Assembly (NCBI RefSeq): GCF_000227135.1
Contig: NC_018250.1
Span: 540,390-604,389, forward strand
Direction of reading: 5' to 3'
DNA: 64,000 bases
Source: Leishmania donovani
Taxonomy: Eukaryota > Euglenozoa > Kinetoplastea > Trypanosomatida > Trypanosomatidae
Positions 29,699 to 38,618 of the stretch are shown here, piece after piece. Position 1 is the first letter of the stretch; each line of letters starts with the position of its first letter. The position numbers and the translations under genes are program-made. A model generated the notes under the pieces. It was given only the letters and a program-made list of their open reading frames with translations. It made no database searches and was not told the DNA's origin.

Positions 29699-30323
29699 GG
29701 GTGCGTCCGCTAGGCCATCCGCGACCTGTGATCAGATGTCCCGTCTTTTGACGGCACTGCTTGTGTGGTTGTGCGTGTGTGTTTTGCGAATATGTGCATG
29801 AGTCAGCGGAGCTCAAGCGGTCGGATAGCGATGCCGCTGGCGGAATGTGCGTGTGAATGCGTGCTACACAATCCGTGGCGTTCTGGCCTTAGAGCAAACA
29901 GCTCTGAAAGCAACCCTATGCTAAGCATGCGATGTTGCACATGCTTTTCTGGCCGCTTCTGTCGTTCTCTCTTTCTTGGCGCGCAGGATGACCCCGTAAT
30001 CAGAAAGGCAGCCGGTGGTCGATGCTGGCGTTATGTGTATTTCTGCTGCCCTCGCGTCACATGTGGGTGCGCGGTGCGATGTATCACGCATGCCTACTTC
30101 TCTGCAGCCGATGCATAGATGCTCCGCCGCTTCTGTTTTCTCGCTCCTTTTCGAGGCCTTTTCCATTGTGTTGCCTGCGGCCATACCCCGTACCCCATCC
30201 CCGCCTGTTTGCGTCTGCCGTCCGTCCGATACACACCCCCGTTCATATCTTTCTCTCCAGGCTTTCTTCTTTCGTTTTCGGCACTCCGCACTCACCCTCG
30301 TCACTGACCCTGAAGGTTCCACA
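29699..30323. other. Spacer upstream of the acid phosphatase gene
   Basis: I see no gene. A pyrimidine-rich tract (30239-30258) followed by AG at 30259-30260 and a second one (CTTTCTTCTTTCG) are candidate trans-splice signals, 60 bases before the next ATG. Confidence 0.45.
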
Positions 30324-31919
30324 ATGCGGCAGGTGCTGTTTTTGCTGCTGCTGGCCGCGCTGCTCCTGTGCGTGCCGGCGCCTGTTACTGCTGCGCTGGA
30401 TATGAAGCTCGTGATGGTTCAGCTGATGCACCGGCACGGCGCCCGCACGGCGGAGCCGAGCTACAACAAGACCCAGATCTGCGGCGACACCCCCTGCGGG
30501 TACCTTACGTGGTCTGGGATCGAGATGCTCAGCAAGACGGGCGCGTTCCTGCGGAGCCGCTACAACACGGATTCCTCCGTTGTGTCTGAGCCCATGTTCC
30601 CCTCGGAGGACTACGACTTGGATGTCGCATACAGCCGCTCGACCGATGTGCTGCGGACGCTGCAGAGCGCCGAGTCGTTCCTGCGCGGCTTCTTTCCGAA
30701 CTTGACGTCTCTGTACCCCGCTATTCACACGGTGCCAGAGCAGGATGACTACATTCTGTACACAAACTACGTACCGCAATTCCAGTTTTATTGGAGCCTG
30801 GATATGGCGGGCGTGCGTGCTGTTTGCAACCCGGTTGTAGATCGGAACTTCCCTGACTTCAACACGCTGACGACGATTGCGCAGGAGGTGTACAGTGAGG
30901 GGTACTGCAGCGATTTCACGCGGCGCACTGATTGTGCCTTTACGCTGTTTGATATCGCCGTCTCCAAGGAAGCCATCGGAGAACTGGACAATTATCCGAA
31001 ATTGAAGACTAATCGGGACAGGCTGAGTCAGGTGGCCCGCGAGCACTTTGCGAGGCAGTACGTGTACAACCGCAGCGACACCCGGTGCTTTCAGCAAGGG
31101 AGCTCTGGGCAGCCGATTCTTCAGGAGTTCGTGAAGAATATCGGCGCGGCGATGGCGGGCACCAGCAGGTACAAGCTGTACCACTACAGCGCTCACGACA
31201 CGACGCTGAGCCGAATCGCGTGCTCGTTGCAGGACACGGCCGACGACGGGCTGCTGCCGCCCTTTGCGCAGACGCTCGTTTTGGAGCTGCTGCAGAGCCT
31301 GTCAGACTCGTCGTACCATGTGCGTGTGCTGCGCGGACACACCGGACAGAGTCCCGCATCTGGCTTCGAGTTCGCGTGGGAGCCGGACTGGCAGCTGAAG
31401 TGCATGAGCCCGTCTGGGCAGCTGTACAACGCGAGCGGGAACAGGTGCCCCGTGGCTGACTTCACGCGGTTTGTGCAGTGGGGTGCTGCTCCGGCAGGGT
31501 CGATGGGGTACTGCTACCTGGACGAGAAGTACCGGCAGCTGCGCAACTGTCCGGAGGGCGGGATCGAGGCCGGTGAGGCGTGGCAGGCGCTGCCGAGCGG
31601 ATGCCAGTACTACCGAAGGCGGTGCCCGTCGTACTCGTGCGGCGCTGGGTACATGCTGGACAGTTTGTCGTTGCAGTGCGTATGTATTGCCCCTTCATGC
31701 CTTCCGACGTCCAGCACTGCTGCGCCAGGGTTGCCGGATGGCAGTCCTCACGGCGCGGCGAACAATACACTTGCAAAGCCCTCCGGGCTGAGTGCCGGCG
31801 GCACGGCTGCCGTGGCGATGGGAACCTTCTGCATCGGGGCTCTTCTCGCTGCTTTCGTCACCGCTGCGGTGCTCCTCTGCTGCAAGCATCGCAAATCCCC
31901 CCCCTTCTCCGAGGTTTGA
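30324..31919 (+). CDS. Membrane-bound histidine acid phosphatase
   Basis: The protein is 531 residues from the ATG at 30324. A clear signal peptide (MRQVLFLLLLAALLLCVPAP) is followed by the phosphohistidine motif HRHGART (about 36-42) and the proton-donor motif HYSAHDTTL (about 288-296), so both catalytic halves are intact. Several N-glycosylation sites (NLTS, NRSD, NASG, NNTL) and many Cys suit an extracytoplasmic domain. A Ser/Pro/Gly linker leads to one membrane helix (TFCIGALLAAFVTAAVLLCC) and a short cytoplasmic tail (KHRKSPPFSEV). That is the layout of Leishmania MBAP, a type I acid phosphatase of the endosome/lysosome and Golgi, as opposed to the secreted SAPs, which end in long Ser/Thr repeats. 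The longer frame upstream is ignored because the signal peptide starts at this Met. Confidence 0.9.
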   Translation: MRQVLFLLLLAALLLCVPAPVTAALDMKLVMVQLMHRHGARTAEPSYNKTQICGDTPCGYLTWSGIEMLSKTGAFLRSRYNTDSSVVSEPMFPSEDYDLDVAYSRSTDVLRTLQSAESFLRGFFPNLTSLYPAIHTVPEQDDYILYTNYVPQFQFYWSLDMAGVRAVCNPVVDRNFPDFNTLTTIAQEVYSEGYCSDFTRRTDCAFTLFDIAVSKEAIGELDNYPKLKTNRDRLSQVAREHFARQYVYNRSDTRCFQQGSSGQPILQEFVKNIGAAMAGTSRYKLYHYSAHDTTLSRIACSLQDTADDGLLPPFAQTLVLELLQSLSDSSYHVRVLRGHTGQSPASGFEFAWEPDWQLKCMSPSGQLYNASGNRCPVADFTRFVQWGAAPAGSMGYCYLDEKYRQLRNCPEGGIEAGEAWQALPSGCQYYRRRCPSYSCGAGYMLDSLSLQCVCIAPSCLPTSSTAAPGLPDGSPHGAANNTLAKPSGLSAGGTAAVAMGTFCIGALLAAFVTAAVLLCCKHRKSPPFSEV

Positions 31920-32602
31920 AAGCTGCAAGGAGAGGCATGTGGGTGTTCACCGACGCTGGTGAATCCATCGTGTGTTTTCGGTTTCTCTTCCGCTCCCATG
32001 AGCGACATGGTAATGCCTCTAAGCAGCAATCACAACAGCGGACAAATGTACGCTGTCCAGTAGAAATAGACCGCCTCGAAAGGACAAAACGAGACTTCAC
32101 GCTACTCGTTTGTAACTCCGAGGTCCACCCTCTTCTTTTGGTTCCCACGGTTCGAGTGTTGGTGTGGTTCACTGCCCTCTCTCTGAAGGAAAAAAAAACA
32201 CGCAACACGGCGCCAGACCAACCACTTGCCACGCGGGAGCCTTCGCAAGGTGTCGATGAGCACGCCGAGAGGCTCACTCGCCTTTTTTCTCGTTCTCCTC
32301 TTCCTCTGGTCGCTAGTGAAAAGAGTACAGCATGAAGGACGGCGAACGGAGGTCAAAAAATGAACCATCTCCCCGAAGCAAGACGACGGGCGAGCTCGAA
32401 CTCGCACAGACGTCCCTCGCTTCGTTTCGCTTCGTGTTTTTTTAACTCTCATTTGTGATGTACAGCTCGCTGCGCTGTTTCTTTTTCTTTTCCCCCTTCT
32501 CTCGTTTCTCTTGTTGCTGCCCCCTGCATAATGATTTGTATTAACTCTGTTCTCTCGTTGCGCGAGGTTTCGGCTTGCAGAAGGAAGTGGTGCAAGAAGT
32601 AT
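31920..32602. other. 3' flank of the acid phosphatase gene
   Basis: I see no gene in these 680 bp. Pyrimidine-rich tracts at 32280-32310 and 32475-32515 are present without a recognisable CDS behind them. Confidence 0.4.
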
Positions 32603-33011
32603 TCTTTTTTATTTGTCTTCCACGTGACCACTCTGTACCGTCCAACATGAGTTACACTCCAGTCGACCTGTCACGGGCCCCCATCGCGTGGCGCGACCCT
32701 CGGGGCGGCGCTCAGGCTCTCCGCGCCAGCAGGCAGTGCGACGGCCCGGCGTGGGATAGCTCGAGTCACGCTGACACGCTGTCCATCACATGGGTGGCAC
32801 GGACGCGTGCGCTGTCGCAGCCCGCTCTGACGCACCGCCGTCCAGGACCCGACCGCCGATATCCGTGGCGATGAAGCGCTCTGACCCCCCCAGCTCGTAG
32901 GTGCTTGCCCCTGCCACCACCAGAGGTGGTTCGGCATTGGCAGGGGTTAGGTGGGGGCTGCGTGGCTTCCCCACACAGAGTGGGGGCACTGGGCCCTGAG
33001 ACACCACGCTG
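32603..33011 (-). repeat. SIDER2-like retroposon, copy F (short 3' variant)
   Basis: This short-tail copy is in reverse orientation. On the minus strand it ends CACGTGGAAGACAAATAAA, an A-rich tail, and shares that end with copy B. It lies antisense between the acid phosphatase and methyltransferase genes. Confidence 0.85.
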
Positions 33012-33805
33012 AGGTTCGTCCCCCGTCATCAAGGCAGGTTTAAGAGATGAAAGGAGGGGGAAGAGCTTTCCTCTTGTGGTGCGGTGTAGGGGTCAAAGGA
33101 AGCGGTGGAAGTAGTGCTCACTCAGCGCCTGAGTTGTACAAGCTCGCTGCTTTTTCGGTTTTGTTTGCGTGTCTGCGTGCATCTTGCGCTCTTTTGCTTG
33201 TTGATTCTTGGGAGCGCCGTCAGGCAAAACGAAAAGAAGGAAAGGACAGCGGCAACAGAGAAGAAAGCTAAAGATGCGATGCGGCATCGTCCATTGGCTC
33301 ATGTGCGTATGCGTGTACGATCGGGGCACACGACTAAGACACACCACGCAGTATTCTTACTTCTCGCATGCTGCCAAGGGGGATAGCGCTTCACTGAAGG
33401 ATACCTCTTAAGATCGTACATGGAGGGCCGACGTTGAGGCACTAATGTTCAGCCGAGCGGGGAAAAGAAACAGAATCGAATCGACTGTGGTTGCCATCGA
33501 AGGACGCTGGTACTGTCGCTGTCATTGCCGGTGTTTTTCCATGTACTTCTTGTATACTCTCTTTCTGATGTTTTCCTGCATCATACTGATCTCATCCTTT
33601 CAAATATGCATCCCGCCTTCTTTTTTTTCCGTACATCCGCGCATAAAGAACGAAAGGGGCCAATCACTCGAGGGCTCGGCACCTGGCGCAAGATTTTCCG
33701 AAAATCTAAAATCGAGGGGGAGATTCCTGTACTGCGGGTGCCGTGCATTGTCTGCTCTTGCTTGGCATCGACCGTCACCCTTGTGTGGCGCCTGCGAGTA
33801 ACGGA
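33012..33805. other. 5' flank of the methyltransferase gene
   Basis: I see no gene. Pyrimidine-rich stretches at 33120-33180 and 33530-33650 are candidates for the trans-splice signal. Confidence 0.4.
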
Positions 33806-35275
33806 ATGAAGCGGATTGTGGCACCGAAGCGATGGTCCGCCGTAAACCGTGTTGAGCATCCTCCGCTTATGCCTAAGCAGCTCTTGCAGGGCGTCTGCGG
33901 CGGGCTGCGGTGGCTCGAGTCTAAGAACCTCGCTGAGTTTTTGGCAAAACGCGCCATCGAAGAAGGGTTCCCCTGTACGAAAAAGCAGCAGAGGGTTTTC
34001 GATGCGCGACTGCCATCATCGCGTCCAGCGCTTCGCAAGCGCCGACTGCACAAAAAGTGTCCAGCGCGTCGTTCTGGCGGGGATGTGCAACTGACCGAGG
34101 GTAGTCTGGAGGCGCAGCGCACGACAGGTGTCAGTGGCGCCCTCGTCTCTTCCGGCGCATCGCTTGCGTTGAACTCGTCTGCCTTCGATGCTCTGGCGCC
34201 ACTGGCCAAGCGGAAGCGGCTCGTTTCGTATGATGTTTTGGACTGTACATTCGGCTCTGGCTTTCACACCGGTGTGGTGCTCGAGAACGGTCGGCCGTAC
34301 ACGCGAGTTGTTGCGATGGACTGCGACGTGGAGGCGACGGTGAGCGCGCGCGAGATCGTTGATGAGTTCGGCGCGGACCGGTTTCGATTCTATGCGCGTC
34401 CCATGTCTGAGGCCAAGGCCATGTTTGGCGAGCGTTCCTTTGATGCCGTTATGATCGACCCTGGCCCGTCGTTGACTCAACTGGAGAATCCCGAGCGAGG
34501 GTTTCTTCTGGATGATGAGAGTGACCATGCACTCGACATGCGCTACGGGCCCACGCATGGGCTCGGGGCGCTGGAGTACCTCAACACGGTGCCGCAGCAT
34601 GCCCTGTCCGGCGCCCTCGCTTCCTACGAACTTCTAACTCCTCAGCAGTCGATGAAGTTGGCTAGAGCCATTCGGCAACGGCGCCCCTTCGATGGTGCGC
34701 AGCGCGTGCTGGAGGCAGTGGAGGAGGCGGGTAACGAGCTCCCTGAGGAGGGATGGGGGACTCAGGATAGCCGACGGAAGACTTCGATGTCTTGGAACTT
34801 CATGACATCGTTGAGATGCATCGTGAACCACGAGCGCCACGAGCTGAGCGAGGCCCTGCAGAACGCACTGCTGCTCCTGCGCACTGACGGCCGACTTGTT
34901 GTCTTTTCTCGTCTCCCGTGGGAGGAGAAGCTCATCTCCACCACTATCAGTCAGCACCCGCACGCTCTGCTAAGTTACTCGGAGGCTATTCCCATCGAGG
35001 ATGTGCAGGATCACGGCCACTCACGCCACACAAAGATGTGGATTGCCACTCGCACCCAAAGTTCCTCGTACGTGCTCAAGAACAGTCAGGCACTCACAGA
35101 GGAGGCGGTGCAGGAGAGCTCGATGCGGTGGATGAGCGGCCTCTTCGCTGGTCAAACGTTTGGGTTCCCGGCGAATAACTTCACATTTGAGAACAAGGAT
35201 GGGAAGGACTGGGCAGCAGTGCGCAGAAACAAGGACTCGCCACCCTTCGACCGCGATGATGACTCTAGAGGCTAA
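33806..35275 (+). CDS. RsmH/METTL15-like rRNA (cytosine-N4) methyltransferase, probably mitochondrial
   Basis: The protein is 489 residues from the ATG at 33806 (MKRIVAPKRWSAVNRVEHPP), with a basic N-terminus compatible with mitochondrial import. RsmH (MraW) blocks are visible in order. The AdoMet loop is DCTFGSGFHTGVVLENG (bacterial D.TFG.GGHS). VVAMDCDVEA follows, then FDAVMIDPGPSLTQLENPER with GFLL (bacterial DLGVSS.QLDDPERGFSF). After that come LDMRYGPTHG with EYLNTV (LDMRMDP.....EWLN), a downstream helical insert with RAIRQRRPF, and a late strand NALLLLRTDGRLVVFSRLPW with EEKL. In animals METTL15 makes N4-methylcytidine in 12S rRNA, and RsmH does the equivalent in bacterial 16S rRNA. DLGVSS reads DPGPSL here, so activity is not certain; related proteins also act as assembly factors of the trypanosome mitoribosome. 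Confidence 0.8.
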   Translation: MKRIVAPKRWSAVNRVEHPPLMPKQLLQGVCGGLRWLESKNLAEFLAKRAIEEGFPCTKKQQRVFDARLPSSRPALRKRRLHKKCPARRSGGDVQLTEGSLEAQRTTGVSGALVSSGASLALNSSAFDALAPLAKRKRLVSYDVLDCTFGSGFHTGVVLENGRPYTRVVAMDCDVEATVSAREIVDEFGADRFRFYARPMSEAKAMFGERSFDAVMIDPGPSLTQLENPERGFLLDDESDHALDMRYGPTHGLGALEYLNTVPQHALSGALASYELLTPQQSMKLARAIRQRRPFDGAQRVLEAVEEAGNELPEEGWGTQDSRRKTSMSWNFMTSLRCIVNHERHELSEALQNALLLLRTDGRLVVFSRLPWEEKLISTTISQHPHALLSYSEAIPIEDVQDHGHSRHTKMWIATRTQSSSYVLKNSQALTEEAVQESSMRWMSGLFAGQTFGFPANNFTFENKDGKDWAAVRRNKDSPPFDRDDDSRG

Positions 35276-36266
35276 AGCACGCGAAGCTTAAGGGGAGTGT
35301 GGTGAGGGGAAGAAGGCGAGGGCGTGTCCTGTGCGCTGAGAGCTGGACTCCTGCACATCGTGCGCTTCGTTCGTGATGGAGTTGCCAATCCAATTACACC
35401 GCCCCGACCCAGCAAAGAAGCCCTCTACTTGCTGGAGTATGTTTCTCGGCCCCCTCCTCCTCGCGCGCACTCGTCGGAGCGATGAGGACGTACGACTGCA
35501 TGCCGTGATCATCCCATGCTGCTGTTTTGCGTTCGCCTTACGTTTGATGTTACACACTCACAGATACGGAAAAACGCGTTGATGAGCATGAAATGTGCGA
35601 ACACCACTTTTTCCGCCTTTTTCACAAGTGTTTGCACTACTGGCAAAGCCACCACCTACACATCCGCGCGTCCGTGCGATGCATGCCGCGTGCGTGTATG
35701 CTTGCTGCAGCAATGACCAGGTGGAAGGGTAAGAGGGAGGAGTGGGGCAGGGGTATGTTGCTAACGCACAAGCACTCGTGCAGCATCTTCTCCCGAGAAT
35801 TCACGTGCAGCCGACGAATTTTCACGCGCGCGCTTCTTTGCTGTCGATTTCATCTTCTCTGCTTTCCTTTCCGATGCTCCTCTGCTTGCTGCTGTTGAAA
35901 CACCCTCTCGCGCCCACATAAACGCATGCGCACAGACACCCACGCGCCCACTCGCATTTGTTGCGTTTTGTACGAAGGAAACACAGGTGTGTGTCCCGCC
36001 TTAGCTTTCGCGTCAGGCGTCACCGTCGTCTTTTTTTTTTCGTTTGCCGTGCACAGGAAGGTACAAAGGCGGTTCGTTGGCACTCATATCGCCCAGCTTC
36101 TTGGTGTTGAGACACTTCGCGCGCCGGCAAGGGCCACACTCCCGGTCCTTTGTGTGCGTGGTTTTGTTGGTTGTTTGTCTGTTGTTCGCCCCATCTTCAG
36201 TATGGTTCCTGCTTCCAAAAATACTGCGTTTCTGTATTTATTTATTCAGCTGCTATCTTCTCTACA
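35276..36266. other. Spacer between methyltransferase and sirtuin genes
   Basis: I see no gene in this 990-bp spacer. T-rich stretches at 36030-36045 and 36215-36265 precede the sirtuin ATG. Confidence 0.4.
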
Positions 36267-37229
36267 ATGAGGCCGGCGGGGACGATCGCATCGTTCATGG
36301 AGCGCTGCAGCGCCAGAAAACCTGGTCGTGGCTGCGTAGTCCTCACCGGCGCGGGTTGCAGCACAGAGAGTGGCATCCCAGACTATCGTGGGCCCAACGG
36401 CCAGTACCACCGCGCCGATTTCGTGCTGCTGACTTTTCAGAACTTTATGCGCGACGACAACGAAAAACGACGCTATTGGGCCCGCAGCATGCTTGGGTAC
36501 TCGACCATATCCGGTGCCTCCTGCAATGCCGCTCACATGGCGCTGCAGGCTTTCACCAAGTCCGGGGCCGTGGCACACATCCTCACGCAAAACGTCGACG
36601 GGCTGCACCACCTCGCTACGTATGGCGGCGTCGGTGACGCGGAGGAGGAGCACTACTACAAGTACACCACAAGTAATGCGCCGCTGAAGGAGTTGCACGG
36701 CAACATTCACAACGTCATCTGCACGTCCTGCGGCTTTCTCATGCCGCGCGCGCGGCTGCAGCGGGAACTGCGAGAAAGGAATCCGGCTTTGTATGAGCAG
36801 TACGGGGCGGATATGTCGCGTGTGCGGCCGGACGGCGACTACAGTGCACCAACGGAGGCCTTGAATGCGATGCATCTCGTCATGTGCCCTCGGTGCAACG
36901 GCTTCTTCAAGCCGCATGTCGTTCTGTTCGGTGAGAACGTGCCGAAGCCAATTGTGGAAACCACGATGAATGTTGTGCGCGACAAGGCTTCCTGTCTGCT
37001 GTGCCTCGGCACCTCCCTGCAGGTGTACAGTGCCTATCGGTACGTCTTAGAGGCAAAGCAGTTAGGGATTCCGGTGGCCATCGTCAACGCTGGAATGACG
37101 CGGGGCGACGCCATTGCTGACCTCAAACTCAATGTGGAGAGCGTCGGAAGCGTGTTGGCGGAGACGGCGCATGAGATGCTTGGCGTGCCGGCGTCCATGT
37201 TCTTCCGCCGCAAGACGATTCAACTCTAG
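36267..37229 (+). CDS. SIR2rp2: NAD-dependent protein deacylase, sirtuin class II (SIR2rp2)
   Basis: The protein is 320 residues from the ATG at 36267 (MRPAGTIASFMERCSARKPG). The sirtuin signatures are present: the NAD-binding loop GAGCSTESGIPDYRGPNGQY, TQNVDGLHHLA with the catalytic His region ELHGN, and a zinc site with CTSC and CPRC. Next come GFFKPHVVLFGENVP and the late cofactor motif CLGTSLQVYSAYR. YR in IPDYRG and the FKPHVVLFGE form are those of SIRT4-type class II enzymes, and kinetoplastid SIR2rp2 proteins are mitochondrial by precedent. The Ile of the usual GAGIST is Cys here. A SIDER2 element begins 157 bp past the stop. Confidence 0.92.
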   Translation: MRPAGTIASFMERCSARKPGRGCVVLTGAGCSTESGIPDYRGPNGQYHRADFVLLTFQNFMRDDNEKRRYWARSMLGYSTISGASCNAAHMALQAFTKSGAVAHILTQNVDGLHHLATYGGVGDAEEEHYYKYTTSNAPLKELHGNIHNVICTSCGFLMPRARLQRELRERNPALYEQYGADMSRVRPDGDYSAPTEALNAMHLVMCPRCNGFFKPHVVLFGENVPKPIVETTMNVVRDKASCLLCLGTSLQVYSAYRYVLEAKQLGIPVAIVNAGMTRGDAIADLKLNVESVGSVLAETAHEMLGVPASMFFRRKTIQL

Positions 37230-37385
37230 CTGCTCCATCACACACGCTGTGAAGGGTGCACGGATCGCTTTTTGACTTGGCGTCTCCGCGTGCGCCTCTC
37301 CAAACGCCGCTTCTCCCTCTCTCCTCTTGTTGTTTTTTGTTTGCACCCGGATGACGGTAGGGGAGAAGGGGGGAGTACACACACA

Positions 37386-37800
37386 CCCCTCTCGGTGCGT
37401 GGTGTCTCAGGGCCCAGTGCCCCCACTCTGTGTGGGGAAGCCACGCAGCCCCCACCTAACCCCTGCCAATGCCGAACCACCTCTGGTGGTGGCAGGGGCA
37501 AGCACCTACGAGCTGGGGGGGTCAGAGCGCTTCATCGCCACGGATATCGGCGGTCGGGTCCTGGACGGCGGTGCGTCAGAGCGGGCTGCGACAGCGCACG
37601 CGTCCGTGCCACCCATGTGATGGACAGCGTGTCAGCGTGACTCGAGCTATCCCACGCCGGGCCGTCGCACTGCCTGCTGGCGCGGAGAGCCTGAGCGCCG
37701 CCCCGAGGGTCGCGCCACGCGATGGGGGCCCGTGACAGGTCGACTGGAGTGTAACTCATGTTGGACGGTACAGAGTGGTCACGCGGAGAAAGAAAAGAAA
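37386..37800 (+). repeat. SIDER2-like retroposon, copy G (short 3' variant)
   Basis: The head (CCCCTCTCGGTGCGTGG) is the same as in copy E, joined to the short tail of copies B and F and an A-rich end (GAGAAAGAAAAGAAAC). It lies in the sense direction in the presumed 3' UTR of the sirtuin gene. Confidence 0.85.
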
Positions 37801-38618
37801 CACCCCTTTCTGCATCTTTGATGCTGCGCGCTGCTCTTCATTTTTCTGCCAGCGCACGGTTGCGCTAGGAACTCACAACTTATTTTCAGCGGCAAGAATG
37901 AGCACTGCAGCCGGGCTTTACTGCATGAGTGAAGGCAAAGGAACGCCGATAGTGTGAGGAGCTCATGTGCAGGCGTTTGCGTTTGCTGTGGCTGCCCTTC
38001 GAGCGTGAGTGTGGGAGCGTCTCCGCTTCTGCAGCTTTCGGCTCTCGCGTCGGCATTACTTTTTTCTGCGCTTCCTCTCCGCGGCTCTATGTGTTGTGTC
38101 GATGTGATGCATCGATGGAGGGGCGCCGTCCGTGTAAGCGAGACAGTACAGGAGCGAAGCTTTTCTCTGCCCCCTTTTCTGCTTCTTAGCTTCATGTTGA
38201 CGATGCAAGGCACGCTGTCTCCTTCCTGCACAGACCCTGACGCGCACGCAGCGGCTTTCGGTAAAGGCCTTCATCTTTCTCACCTGCTCGATTCCTTCCT
38301 CTGTTTCTCACGATGAGACGTACTTCCACACGTACTCTGCCACCTCAAACGTAAAGCTTCGCATTGCTCACTTTCTACACTTCATTTCGCCGTCCTGCGT
38401 CGTGACTCCGCGCACTATAGATTGCTGTTTAGCGTCTCCACTGCCTCCCACCCGTTTTCTCCGGTGCCAGTGCCGTTGAAAGACAACGCCGAAAGGAGTG
38501 CACAACACACACACACACACACACATCAACTTGCGTTTCTTCGCGCTTCTTATTTGCATCTTGAGCTGCACGTCTCTCGTACTCTAACCTCCCCGTCCTG
38601 AAAGGCAAGCAATCAACA
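37801..38618. other. 5' flank of CCT-gamma, with a CA repeat
   Basis: I see no gene. An (AC)n microsatellite occupies 38504-38525. Pyrimidine-rich sequence at 38440-38460 and 38568-38600 could serve trans-splicing of the CCT-gamma mRNA. Confidence 0.45.
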
